Assembly (NCBI RefSeq): GCF_009712605.1
Contig: NZ_WASO01000003.1
Coordinates: 176,523-240,522 of the forward strand
Origin: Paludibacter sp.
GTDB taxonomy: Bacteria > Bacteroidota > Bacteroidia > Bacteroidales > Paludibacteraceae
DNA length: 64,000 nt
Direction: 5' to 3'
Positions within the stretch are counted from its first letter, which is position 1. Each line of letters opens with the position of its first letter. The position numbers and the translations under genes are program-made. Positions 7,783 to 16,002 of the stretch are shown here, one piece after another. The notes beneath the pieces are model-generated. The model searched no databases. It was given only the letters and a program-made list of their open reading frames with translations, and was not told where the DNA came from.

Positions 7783-10224
7783 TCAATTTCCACTGCCGCC
7801 ACTGCTGCTACCTCCGCTTTTTACATCATCGTTCTGGATGCCCCGGCGGGCTTTCTTAACGTCCATTCCCATTTTCCCAAAATTGTAGGTTACGCTGCAT
7901 CGCAGGCTTCGGCTCGGATAGGTCGATTCACTGTGTTGCGTGTAGTTTGGATCGTTGTAGTTAGAGGAATATATCTGCATTTTTTTGAAGGGATTCGATA
8001 CCGACAGGTTTACCGACATTTTTTTGTCGAAGAACATTTGCGACATGCTGATACCACTGTAAGAATAGGTAGACGATTTTCCCTGCAACATAATACTCGG
8101 AGAGTAAATTCCGCCGTTGAAACTGATAGAGTTGCCTTTCCACAATACGAAGCGCGCTCCCAGATAATTACTGTAGGTGTACCCCTTATTAGTGATAGAG
8201 TAGCCATTGTTGGCTTGCATCTTTGTATAGCGTCCGCTACCATTGTAGTAAATATTGAATTTTTCGCTGGGGCGGTACGACACGTAGACGTTCAGACCGA
8301 CATTCATATCCGTTCCAATATTTTGGTAGGTTGTCGATTTTATTCCGTCTGTATTAATCGTGGACAAACTCTCGATGGAATTGTTGGTGAAGGCTCCTCT
8401 GCCAGTGAGACTGAAATTGAATTTCGGGGTGAACGTGCTGTATCCCAATTCGAACGAATGAGCAATCTCCGACTTAAGATGAGGATTACCGAAAGAGATA
8501 TTTTGAGGATCGGTGGTGTTTACATATGGATTCAGATACCAGATGCCGGGGCGATAGAGTCGTTGGGTATAAGATGCTTTAATGTTTCTCCCAGGCTTTA
8601 ACTGGAAGTTGAGCGTAATGTAAGGCACTACATTCTGAAGGTGATTGTTGAATTTAACTTCAGTAGCAGATGTAGAAGTCGCGTTGTTCCACGTGAACTC
8701 GGTTCTGACTCCTCCTTTGGCAGTTAATTTCTTTAGCTTTAATACATAACCGCCATATGCGCCGAGTATATATTGATTATAATCCAGTTCATTGCTTTTA
8801 GACTGGCTGTAATCCCAATTGCCGGTTTGAGAATTCAGCAGATAGGTATCCGAGTTGCTGTCGTTCTGGCGATAAATGGCTTTTACTCCGCATTCCATCT
8901 GATGTTTTGCCGACAGCGGATCGTAATAATCTATCTGAAGAGTTTGCTCCCGTGTCAAAGCGTCGGTTGAGGAGCGCTGCGAATAGGGAGAATAATTAAA
9001 GGTGTTTACGATGTCCGATTCATAGTTTGATTTGTTCGGATTATTGTCGAGTTTGTAGGATACGGTGAATGTTTTCTCCGGTTTTTTGAAACTGCGCTGG
9101 TAGTCTATATTGCCCGATAGTGTGTTGTAGTTGGTTTTGCCGTTGTTTACATTGTCGAAATATTGCGAACGGGAGTTATTGACGTCAAGGACATTGGTGG
9201 AGGAGAGCGAATTGGATCGGTAGTCATATCCGTATCCCCAAAACGATGCACTGATCAGATTTAGCGAATCGATGTCATAACTTGCTTCTCCCGAGAAATT
9301 GCCGGACGATCCGTTATAAGTCGAATTCCCTGATGAGTTGGTGGTGTGATAGGTGTCGCTCAAAAAGTTCGTTCTGTCGGAGGTGTATTTGTTTTCAGGC
9401 TCTTTGAAATGATTGTACGAGTATCTTCCGGAGAAACTGAATTTGTTGATTTTTGTTGCCAGATAAAGGCCTCCGTTGTATCCTCCTCTGGAGTCGAACC
9501 CTGCATTGATGCTTCCGTTATATCCGGCCATTTTCTTCTGGGTGGTGATGATATTGATGATACCGCCTACGCCTTCGGCATCGTATTTTGATGAGGGATT
9601 GGTGATTACTTCGATGTCTTTGATGCTATTTGCAGGAAGACTTTTGAGAATATCTTTCAGATTGTTCGACATCATGGATGAACTTTTGCCATTCACCAAC
9701 ACTTTAAAGTTGGATTGACCGTTGAGTGATATATTATCTTCGGAGTCGACTGTAATAAGAGGTATTTTGCGAAGCATTTCCAGTACATTGGAGGTTTTTG
9801 ATTCCGGATCGGCCTCCACGCTGTAGGTTAGTTTGTCCGGATCTACCTTTACCAGCGGTTTTTGGGCCACAATCGAAACTTCTTTCATTACAACCCCTTC
9901 TTCCATAGCTACTTTGCCGACGTCAGTTTTGGCCTCGGTCACGTTGGCGACCACTTTTGCCTCCTTGAATCCCATGAATGACAACACTACGGTGTATTTG
10001 CGTTTCTCTTTTACGGCGAACGAAAACTTTCCATTAATGTCGCTGCTGATCTTTTTTAAAACTTTTGCGCTGTCATTTTGCAGCGTAACGGTAGCATACG
10101 GGATAGTTTTCCCGTTGGAGGCTTCTACTGCCTGTCCGGCAATTTGGTACGGAAGATTCTTGTTTTCGGCATGTAGCATCAGGGCTCCGAAAAACAAGCA
10201 AAGAAGGGTGATTTTTTTATACAT
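7783..10224 (-). CDS. TonB-receptor-like outer membrane beta-barrel protein (OMP_b-brl_3 family)
   Basis: An 813-residue outer membrane protein. Residues 1-19 are a signal peptide (MYKKITLLCLFFGALMLHA). Residues about 26-110 are a CarboxypepD_reg-like beta domain (IAGQAVEASNGKTIPYATV). Residues about 115-230 form a plug domain with VLEMLRKIPLITVD and GGIINIITTQKK. The rest is an antiparallel barrel rich in Tyr, Asn and Ser, as in the OMP_b-brl_3 group. The C-terminus has a low-complexity tail SGGSSSGGSGN after KKARRGIQNDDV, unlike the usual terminal aromatic strand, so the last barrel strand is probably RCSVTYNFGKMGMD. There is no SusD-like partner next to it. Such proteins import or sense unknown ligands. 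It has its own promoter. Confidence 0.88.
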   Translation of the reverse strand: MYKKITLLCLFFGALMLHAENKNLPYQIAGQAVEASNGKTIPYATVTLQNDSAKVLKKISSDINGKFSFAVKEKRKYTVVLSFMGFKEAKVVANVTEAKTDVGKVAMEEGVVMKEVSIVAQKPLVKVDPDKLTYSVEADPESKTSNVLEMLRKIPLITVDSEDNISLNGQSNFKVLVNGKSSSMMSNNLKDILKSLPANSIKDIEVITNPSSKYDAEGVGGIINIITTQKKMAGYNGSINAGFDSRGGYNGGLYLATKINKFSFSGRYSYNHFKEPENKYTSDRTNFLSDTYHTTNSSGNSTYNGSSGNFSGEASYDIDSLNLISASFWGYGYDYRSNSLSSTNVLDVNNSRSQYFDNVNNGKTNYNTLSGNIDYQRSFKKPEKTFTVSYKLDNNPNKSNYESDIVNTFNYSPYSQRSSTDALTREQTLQIDYYDPLSAKHQMECGVKAIYRQNDSNSDTYLLNSQTGNWDYSQSKSNELDYNQYILGAYGGYVLKLKKLTAKGGVRTEFTWNNATSTSATEVKFNNHLQNVVPYITLNFQLKPGRNIKASYTQRLYRPGIWYLNPYVNTTDPQNISFGNPHLKSEIAHSFELGYSTFTPKFNFSLTGRGAFTNNSIESLSTINTDGIKSTTYQNIGTDMNVGLNVYVSYRPSEKFNIYYNGSGRYTKMQANNGYSITNKGYTYSNYLGARFVLWKGNSISFNGGIYSPSIMLQGKSSTYSYSGISMSQMFFDKKMSVNLSVSNPFKKMQIYSSNYNDPNYTQHSESTYPSRSLRCSVTYNFGKMGMDVKKARRGIQNDDVKSGGSSSGGSGN

Positions 10225-10244
10225 GGATTGATTTAATAAATGAA

Positions 10245-10273
10245 CAAAAATAATTTAACAGACTCTGTGCAAA
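10245..10273 (-). promoter_or_regulatory. Candidate promoter of the barrel gene
   Basis: On the minus strand: TTTG (10270-10273), a 17-base spacer, and TATTTTTG (10245-10252), matching the -7 consensus, 21 bases from the ATG at 10224. The spacer is slightly short. Confidence 0.5.
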
Positions 10274-10561
10274 CCTACGACAATTTCGTATTTACACAAC
10301 ACCATCAATTTTAATTTAAATATTTTTATTTGTTATGTTTTATATTAAAATGGAAGGTCTCCTCATCAATGCGGGCTTATGTATGGATGGAGAAATGAAA
10401 GGAATAAGGAATTTTAAAAAGCAGGAATGTTGTAAATGTTATTTTAATTCACGAATCGGATAAAATTTCGGGGCCGTTACGCCCCGAAATGATGATTTGT
10501 ATTGCCTTTCAGCAATTGCACTACTAGTCCCAAAGGAACATTTGGAGAAATGTGGTTGAAT
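10274..10561. other. Non-coding gap with one hairpin
   Basis: AT-rich sequence without a supported gene. The only structure is a 10-bp hairpin, ATTTCGGGGC (10465-10474) with GCCCCGAAAT (10481-10490). Read on the minus strand it is followed by four T's, so it may be a weak terminator for the operon that ends at 10562. Confidence 0.5.
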
Positions 10562-11218
10562 TTATTTCTTTTGTGCTATCCATTGTAAGGCATTGCCCCA
10601 AAGCTCTATCCTGGAATCAGGAGTGACAGTTTGAGAGATTTCACGGATATAGATTCCGGAAGAAAATGTTCCGCCACGAAGTGCAAGATTAAGTTTATTG
10701 ATCCGGCTGTATTCATCAAGAACTAAATGTCCATGATTACTGGCGGATACGTTCAGATAGTTGATTTTAGAATTGGAGATGCTTATCCCACAGAACTCTT
10801 TGGAGACATTCAGCTGCAAAGAATCCAGATCGAAATTAGATATTCGGCAGGATACTCTCCTGACAATAACTTGTTTGATCTTTGGCGTTATCAAGAGACC
10901 TTTAGCATTATGGCTGAAGCGAATAACCAATCCGGAATCGGTTGCTTGCCAATGTATATTCGGGTCATTTTCTAGCATCAGGACGTTGTCATTTCCTCTT
11001 TTAATGGAAAGAGAATCCTCGTTCCAGAGATCGGCGCTGTCGGGAGCAAAAACATACACGCGATCGAAGGTTTTATTGAGTTTGTGCTTTGTGAAATTGC
11101 GATACGGATCATTCCAGTTGGTATGGTCATACATTTTTTTGAGCCCGGCGGCGTTGATTGCAAAGCCAATTATAAACACAACTATGGTGCTTATTATGAT
11201 TATATTACTTGTTTTCAT
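10562..11218 (-). CDS. Membrane-anchored protein of unknown function, last gene of the GntR/ABC operon
   Basis: A 218-residue protein with an N-terminal hydrophobic helix (about 5-25, NIIIISTIVVFIIGFAINAA) and a long extracytoplasmic part. The C-terminal half (about 125-215) is made of short beta-like repeats (ISNFDLDSLQLNVS, ISISNSKINYLNVSASNHG, INKLNLALRGGTFSS), which resembles the DUF2807/GIN beta-helix proteins of Bacteroidetes; this is a fold-level guess. It lies 50 bases after the GntR gene on the same strand, so it is probably part of that operon and made under the same control. Confidence 0.7.
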   Translation of the reverse strand: MKTSNIIIISTIVVFIIGFAINAAGLKKMYDHTNWNDPYRNFTKHKLNKTFDRVYVFAPDSADLWNEDSLSIKRGNDNVLMLENDPNIHWQATDSGLVIRFSHNAKGLLITPKIKQVIVRRVSCRISNFDLDSLQLNVSKEFCGISISNSKINYLNVSASNHGHLVLDEYSRINKLNLALRGGTFSSGIYIREISQTVTPDSRIELWGNALQWIAQKK

Positions 11219-11268
11219 ATGCTTTTATATTACGTTTAGATACAACATGAAACATAAATGTCGGATGC

Positions 11269-11676
11269 TTACTCGTGCCCGGGAGCATCAACGTTCTTGT
11301 TTGTTTCGTTCTGGAAGCCGGCTTTATAGTGTTCAAAGCGAGCTGTAACGTCTTTGAAATCGATTTCCAGCAAGAGAATCGTCTTGAAAATCTCGGGTAG
11401 GGTATTCTCCAAAAAAGGATTTTGCAGCGTCTCCATTACTTTTTGTTTAGCATTGGCCGCAATGAAGTAGCCTATCCCCCGCCGGTTGTAGATGATCTCT
11501 TTTTGTTCCAGATATTCATAGGTGCGGATTACCGTGTTGGGATTTACTTCCAGTTCGATAGCCATTTCCCGGGTCGATGGAATTTTATCTTCTTCTTTGA
11601 AGGTTCCCAGCAGAATTTTCTCGCACACTCTGTCGGCTATCTGGATATATATCGAATGTTTATCTTTGAATTCCAT
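11269..11676 (-). CDS. GntR-family transcriptional regulator, YtrA type
   Basis: A 135-residue DNA-binding regulator. Residues about 8-75 form the GntR winged helix (IYIQIADRVCEKILLGTF, STREMAIELEVNPNTVIRTY, RRGIGYFIA). Only a short helical tail follows, with no effector-binding FCD or UTRA domain, which defines the YtrA subfamily; these usually repress their own ABC-transporter operon. It sits three bases after the permease stop. The order here (ATPase, permease, regulator) is unusual, since ytrA-type genes are often first. The likely operator is the imperfect palindrome at 13314-13337 before the ATPase gene. Confidence 0.92.
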   Translation of the reverse strand: MEFKDKHSIYIQIADRVCEKILLGTFKEEDKIPSTREMAIELEVNPNTVIRTYEYLEQKEIIYNRRGIGYFIAANAKQKVMETLQNPFLENTLPEIFKTILLLEIDFKDVTARFEHYKAGFQNETNKNVDAPGHE

Positions 11677-11679
11677 AGA

Positions 11680-12453
11680 TCAGAGTTGTTTTTCTTTCAT
11701 CTTGAAATAGAGTGCAAACCAACAAACATAAACCAAATAACTCGGCAGATAGAGAATTCCTTTGTAGACCATTTGACCGTATTCGTGGTTTCTCATGTAA
11801 GAAATAGTATCGAAGCTACCGTTTCTGAATCCCTCGATGGGAAGTATCCAGTTGAAAGTCACCCCGGGAAGTGCATAAAAGAATAGAAAGAACAAAATGA
11901 TGATTGCGATAAAGGTTTTAACTATGGCATATCGCTTGAAGGTGTGCATCCCAAGCAATATGAGCGCTTGCAAAGTGAGAAACACCAGAATGGCATCTTT
12001 CATTGTAGCTGCTTCATCCTTTGCAAATAGGGTGGTGGTTGTATGATAGAATGAGTCGTAGGCGGAATGCATTACCGGAACTGATATGGACAATGCAGCT
12101 CCAAATGCAATTAACATTACCGGAACCATAAACAGAAAAATGGCGGCCAGTTTCTCAAGGGTGCTTGTCGGTTGCGTGTAATAAGCAATTTGCTTGGTAT
12201 GTGTATTGATGATTCGGAAATAGGTCAGTAAAATAAAGACTGAGCAAACACCTAACGAAAGTATGTAGGCTGCTGAAATATTGAAATGAAAATAAGACGG
12301 TTTACGGTTTGCATCCCAGTCGTTATTTTGATACAGAACAAAGAAATCGAAAGCTACAAGGACAATGAATGACCCTATGAGCAGTAGATAATTCTCTAAC
12401 CACTGCTTGCGAACAAGCAACGCAAATCTTTTAGCGGAAAAAATATTATTCAT
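11680..12453 (-). CDS. ABC transporter permease of the GntR-linked operon
   Basis: A 257-residue integral membrane protein that should pair with the ATPase encoded just upstream. Six hydrophobic stretches are visible at roughly 20-38, 62-80, 103-123, 150-168, 175-195 and 232-250. The sequence has no strong signature; family assignment rests on topology and on position, seven bases after the ATPase stop and three bases before the GntR start. In Gram-positive bacteria the comparable YtrA operons export or protect against envelope-active compounds; the substrate here is not known. Confidence 0.8.
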   Translation of the reverse strand: MNNIFSAKRFALLVRKQWLENYLLLIGSFIVLVAFDFFVLYQNNDWDANRKPSYFHFNISAAYILSLGVCSVFILLTYFRIINTHTKQIAYYTQPTSTLEKLAAIFLFMVPVMLIAFGAALSISVPVMHSAYDSFYHTTTTLFAKDEAATMKDAILVFLTLQALILLGMHTFKRYAIVKTFIAIIILFFLFFYALPGVTFNWILPIEGFRNGSFDTISYMRNHEYGQMVYKGILYLPSYLVYVCWFALYFKMKEKQL

Positions 12454-12460
12454 CTTATGA

Positions 12461-13300
12461 TTAGTTTAAATTAAACAGGTGGTTTATCTTTTCGGGACAT
12501 TGTTGTACTCCGTTGAATAAAAGTTCCATGTCGAGCTGAGAATCTTCTTGCTCTGCATTTTTAAGCAGAATATTGTGGCCTTTCAATGAACTTTCAGAGT
12601 AAATAATGCCCTGGTCATTGCCGACTGTTTGTACGGTCTTGAAACAGAGCTTTTGAGTAATTACCCCGACATTTTCATTCAAAAGAATGTGGTTGTTGTG
12701 CAAGATAACCAAATGATCGATCAGAGTCTCCAGATCCCGCACCTGATGGGTGGAGATGATGATGCACTTATCTTCGTTGGCAATGGAGGCCATGATTCGC
12801 CGGAACTGTCTTTTGGAAGGAATATCGAGTCCGTTGGTGGGTTCGTCGAAAAGAAGAAGTTTAGTATTGGTGGCAATGCCGAACCCTATCATCACTTTCT
12901 TTTTTTCTCCGTACGACAGAGAACGCAGTCTGCTGTCAGGGTTAATTTCAAACTCGTCGAGGTAACGATGAAATTGGTTGAGATCGAACTCCGGATAGAA
13001 GGGAGCATTCAGACTAACGAATTTTTTGATCCGCATGTCGGGCATATAAAACTCTTCCGGCAAAAAGAACAGTTCGCGCATCAGCGACGGATTTTTGCGG
13101 GCAGCTTTCTCTCCCAGTGTTGTGCACGAGCCGGAGGAAGGGGTTGCCAAGCCGCACATCATTTTGAGCAGTGTGGTTTTTCCGGCTCCGTTTTTGCCCA
13201 GCAATCCATAGATGGAGCCCGGCTGAAGTGTCAGATTTAAATTGCTGAACACCTCCTTTTTCTTTGAATAAGCAAAGCTAACGTTGTTCAAGGTTATCAT
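12461..13300 (-). CDS. ABC transporter ATP-binding protein, first gene of the GntR-linked operon
   Basis: A 279-residue nucleotide-binding subunit. Walker A is GLLGKNGAGKTT (about 33-44), the signature is LSYGEKKKV (about 128-136), Walker B is LLLFDEPTNGLD (about 147-158) and the switch His is in ISTHQVRD. The C-terminal 70 residues are a family-specific extension without clear motif. It energises the permease encoded seven bases downstream. The transcript should start at the promoter at 13339-13370, with the palindrome 13314-13337 lying at the expected start of the RNA, a position suited to repression by the GntR protein of the same operon. Confidence 0.92.
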   Translation of the reverse strand: MITLNNVSFAYSKKKEVFSNLNLTLQPGSIYGLLGKNGAGKTTLLKMMCGLATPSSGSCTTLGEKAARKNPSLMRELFFLPEEFYMPDMRIKKFVSLNAPFYPEFDLNQFHRYLDEFEINPDSRLRSLSYGEKKKVMIGFGIATNTKLLLFDEPTNGLDIPSKRQFRRIMASIANEDKCIIISTHQVRDLETLIDHLVILHNNHILLNENVGVITQKLCFKTVQTVGNDQGIIYSESSLKGHNILLKNAEQEDSQLDMELLFNGVQQCPEKINHLFNLN

Positions 13301-13313
13301 ATTCTATTTATTT

Positions 13314-13337
13314 AGTGTTCTATATAACTAATACACT
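13314..13337 (-). promoter_or_regulatory. Likely GntR (YtrA-type) operator
   Basis: A 24-base imperfect palindrome, AGTGT at one end and ACACT at the other, with TA pairs at matching positions between them. It directly abuts the -7 box of the operon promoter on its downstream side. AGTGT/ACACT-type and GT-rich half-sites are usual for YtrA-like repressors; the link to the GntR gene at 11269-11676 is inference. Confidence 0.65.
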
Positions 13338-13338
13338 G

Positions 13339-13370
13339 CAAATATAGTGGCCTTATTATTTATTTCCAAA
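13339..13370 (-). promoter_or_regulatory. Promoter of the GntR/ABC operon
   Basis: On the minus strand TTTG (13367-13370), a 20-base spacer and TATATTTG (13339-13346). This is a textbook Bacteroidetes promoter and lies 39 bases from the start codon at 13300. Confidence 0.7.
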
Positions 13371-13430
13371 TATTTCCAGTAAAAAATTAGTTGTATTTTA
13401 AAATCAATCTAATAATCAGGCGTTTAAAAA

Positions 13431-13462
13431 TAAAAATCCCGAAACCGTCGGGCTTCGGGATT
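13431..13462 (-). terminator. Terminator after ftsE
   Basis: Read on the minus strand: AATCCCGAA (complement of 13454-13462), a ten-base loop, TTCGGGATT (complement of 13435-13443) and then a T-run. It separates ftsE from the GntR/ABC operon promoter. Confidence 0.75.
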
Positions 13463-13484
13463 ATCAAATATGCCTGTTCTACAT

Positions 13485-14315
13485 TTAATTTTCAGTCTTT
13501 TCTGGAGTCTCGCTGGTTGATTCGTCGCCGGCATCTTCTCCGATTTCGGCATTCAAATCAGCAATAACCTTCGGGAGTTCTTCTGCCGGAACGTTTATTT
13601 CTTCAATTTCCGATGAGGCTGATGTTGGTTCATCGCTATCATTTTTGTCTTCTTTCAGATGTTCCGTAACACAATGGAAAACACGTCCGGGAAACTCTTC
13701 CACCCAGCGCAGATTATGTGTCGCAATAATCACAGCGGTACCGGCTTTGTGGATTTCATAGAGCAATGAAATCAATTCATGTCCGTTTTCACTGTCGAGA
13801 TTTCCGGTTGGTTCGTCTGCCAGAATTAGTTCAGGAGAATTGAGCAGCGCTCTGGCAATTGCAATGCGCTGTTGTTCGCCACCCGATAACTGGTGTGTCC
13901 ACCTTTTGGCTTTCTTCTCCATTCCAACCTGTTCCAGAACCTGAATGACCTGATTTTCGATGGCTTCCTTATTTTTCCACCCGGTGGCTTTCAGTACAAA
14001 AGCGAGATTGTCGAACACGTTTCTGTCTGGCAACAGTTGAAAATCCTGAAAAATGATACCAATTTTTCTTCTCAGGAAAGGAATCTGAGTCCGTTTTATT
14101 TTACGAAGGTCGTAGTCGAATATGCGTGCTTCTCCCGATTCAACAGGTATTTCTGCATAAAGCGACTTCAGGAATGAACTTTTTCCGCTACCGACTTTGC
14201 CGAGAAGATAAATAAAATCACCCGGAGCAACCTTCAGATCTACGCTGCTCAGCACGGTTACATCATCATGACAAATATCAACGTCTTTGTACGAAATAAG
14301 TTCTTTGGATTCCAT
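13485..14315 (-). CDS. ftsE: Cell-division ATP-binding protein FtsE-like
   Basis: ATPase of the FtsEX type, which drives septal cell-wall hydrolases through the membrane partner FtsX. The core (about 1-215) carries Walker [12 protein letters not shown] (about 36-46), the Q-loop in [19 protein letters not shown], the signature LSGGEQQR (about 142-149), Walker [13 protein letters not shown] (about 161-172) and the switch His in IATHNLRW. FtsE is normally about 220-230 residues; here 276, because of an acidic, Glu/Ser/Thr-rich tail from about 222 on ([17 protein letters not shown]). No ftsX is present in the window. It lies 23 bases after the hydrogenase-like gene, so the two may share a transcript, which is an odd pairing. 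Confidence 0.85.
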   Translation of the reverse strand: MESKELISYKDVDICHDDVTVLSSVDLKVAPGDFIYLLGKVGSGKSSFLKSLYAEIPVESGEARIFDYDLRKIKRTQIPFLRRKIGIIFQDFQLLPDRNVFDNLAFVLKATGWKNKEAIENQVIQVLEQVGMEKKAKRWTHQLSGGEQQRIAIARALLNSPELILADEPTGNLDSENGHELISLLYEIHKAGTAVIIATHNLRWVEEFPGRVFHCVTEHLKEDKNDSDEPTSASSEIEEINVPAEELPKVIADLNAEIGEDAGDESTSETPEKTEN

Positions 14316-14338
14316 TTCTGATATTGATTTATAAGCAA

Positions 14339-15775
14339 TTATTCTTTGATTTCTTCCATTGCTTTCTGGAAAATTCGGCGGCTTTTCGAACCGTCAATTT
14401 TGCCCGAAGGACCGGTGATACATCCATCTTCGCAGGCCATTACTTCAATGAAGTTGCCGGGCGCTTTTCCTTTGGCAAAAGCACGTAACAAAGCTACATT
14501 TTTTTTGTCAATATTGGCGACTAAAACGGGTTTTATCGACACGTCGGGATACATTCCCTGCACGGCAGCGGCGACTCCGCCTGAGCGTGCAAAACCTTTA
14601 CCCGGTTTGGGAGCATCACAGCACATTGCACCATCGCTTGATGGGGTAATTTCAATTTCCAATCCTTCAAACACGGAATCAAGCTCCTCAAATGTCCAAA
14701 CATAGTCAACGCTTTTGTTGTTGAACATCTCTTTGCGTTTGGCTACGCACGGCCCGATGAATACGATTTTTGCATCCGGATATTTCTGGCGTACGATTTC
14801 CGCCGTGTAGTACATGGGCGATTTTGTCGTGGAGACGAATGGTTTCATCTCCGGTACGTGCTTGTTGACCAATTCGGTGTATGCAGGGCAGCAGGAAGTG
14901 GTCATGAATTGCTGGCCTTCTTCCAGTTTTTCGCGTAACTCTTCGCCTTCGTTACGGGTAGTAACCATAGCTCCGTGTGCCACTTCTTCCACCGCATGAA
15001 ATCCGATTGATTTGATGGCTTCGAAAATATCTGCTATCGGGTTGGCATATTGAGACATGACAGATGGAGCCGGTATTGCCACCACTTGAGTACCGTTTTT
15101 GATAGCTGTCAGTACATCGAAAATTTCGGATACTTCAAAAATGGAGCCAAAAGGACAGGCGTTAATACATTTGCCGCAATAAATACATTTGGATTCGTCA
15201 ATCTTTTCAATGCCGTTTTCATCCTTTGAGATGGCCTTAACCGGACACACCTCTTCGCAAGGAATAGGTATATAGACAATCGAATGGTAGGGGCATGCTT
15301 CTTTGCAGATACCACAACTGATGCACTTTGAGTTTTCAATGCTTGCCTGTCCGTTTTCCCGGAAAGCAATTGCTCCTTTCGGGCAATTCATGGCGCATGG
15401 GCGGGCAACACATCCGCGACACAGGTTGGATACCACATAGTTAACTTTAACGCAAGATGTACATGCTTCGTCGACTACTGTGAGTATTCGTGGGTTTTGA
15501 GTACGGGGAGCCAATGCTTCGCGGGCATAATCCGAAAGAGGTCTCAGTTCATCTTCTTCCTGATCAATGCCAAAACCGAGGATTGGCAGCATTTTATATT
15601 TGATTACCGCACGTTCTTTGTGGATGCAGCAACGCCCTTTTGCGATACCGTGTTTGGGAGACATTTCAAGGGGAATACGGTCGATGCTCTCGATCATTTT
15701 ATTTTCTTTCCAGAGTTTAACAAGTCTGGAAATGAGCACTCTACGTACAATCATCGTGTTATTTGCAAATGCCAT
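14339..15775 (-). CDS. [FeFe]-hydrogenase-like iron-sulfur protein, probably group B
   Basis: A 478-residue protein with two 4Fe-4S ferredoxin motifs, Cys151/154/157/161 and Cys197/200/203/207, preceded by further cysteines (105, 108, 119, 122, 127, 131) that could hold another cluster. The C-terminal half contains the three H-cluster signatures: TSCCPAY (293-299), GPCVAKRKE (341-349) and EVMACEDGC (444-452). The four cysteines that bind the 4Fe part of the H-cluster (296, 343, 448, 452) and the proton-transfer Cys (295) are all present. GPC for MPC in the second motif and GPSG after the third fit group B enzymes of anaerobes. Whether it makes or oxidises H2 or acts as a sensor is unknown; hydEFG maturases are not in the window. 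Confidence 0.85.
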   Translation of the reverse strand: MAFANNTMIVRRVLISRLVKLWKENKMIESIDRIPLEMSPKHGIAKGRCCIHKERAVIKYKMLPILGFGIDQEEDELRPLSDYAREALAPRTQNPRILTVVDEACTSCVKVNYVVSNLCRGCVARPCAMNCPKGAIAFRENGQASIENSKCISCGICKEACPYHSIVYIPIPCEEVCPVKAISKDENGIEKIDESKCIYCGKCINACPFGSIFEVSEIFDVLTAIKNGTQVVAIPAPSVMSQYANPIADIFEAIKSIGFHAVEEVAHGAMVTTRNEGEELREKLEEGQQFMTTSCCPAYTELVNKHVPEMKPFVSTTKSPMYYTAEIVRQKYPDAKIVFIGPCVAKRKEMFNNKSVDYVWTFEELDSVFEGLEIEITPSSDGAMCCDAPKPGKGFARSGGVAAAVQGMYPDVSIKPVLVANIDKKNVALLRAFAKGKAPGNFIEVMACEDGCITGPSGKIDGSKSRRIFQKAMEEIKE

Positions 15776-15876
15776 TTATCAAAAGTATTTGTGTGATTTT
15801 TTCTTTTTAATGCTTAATTCGGGTGTGCCAAAAGGATAGTTTAAGGTTGCACGGAGAGAGGTTTGTTTTCGAGTTG

Positions 15877-15884
15877 CAAAGGTA
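15877..15884 (-). promoter_or_regulatory. -7 box upstream of the hydrogenase-like gene
   Basis: Minus-strand TACCTTTG, matching TAnnTTTG, about 100 bases before the start at 15775. No clear -33 TTTG accompanies it. Confidence 0.45.
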
Positions 15885-15955
15885 ATACTTTTCGTTTAAT
15901 TACGGGAAATGAAAAATTATCTTGCGTTCGAAAGTTCTGAATTGTCGTTTTTTCG

Positions 15956-15986
15956 TTGTTATTTTGATGAGAAAGAGATACTTTTG
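15956..15986 (+). promoter_or_regulatory. Promoter of the CPBP protease gene
   Basis: TTG (15956-15958), a 20-base spacer and TACTTTTG (15979-15986), ending 16 bases before the ATG at 16003. The leader would be very short. Confidence 0.6.
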
Positions 15987-16002
15987 TTAAAAAAACGGAT
16001 TT

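Noticed and set aside
7933-8601. 222-codon plus-strand frame inside the barrel gene
   Set aside because: Shadow of the barrel gene; no family features and no promoter or start context.
10465-10490. GC-rich hairpin as a riboswitch or strong terminator
   Set aside because: It is a simple 10-bp hairpin with only four T's on one side; at best a weak terminator.
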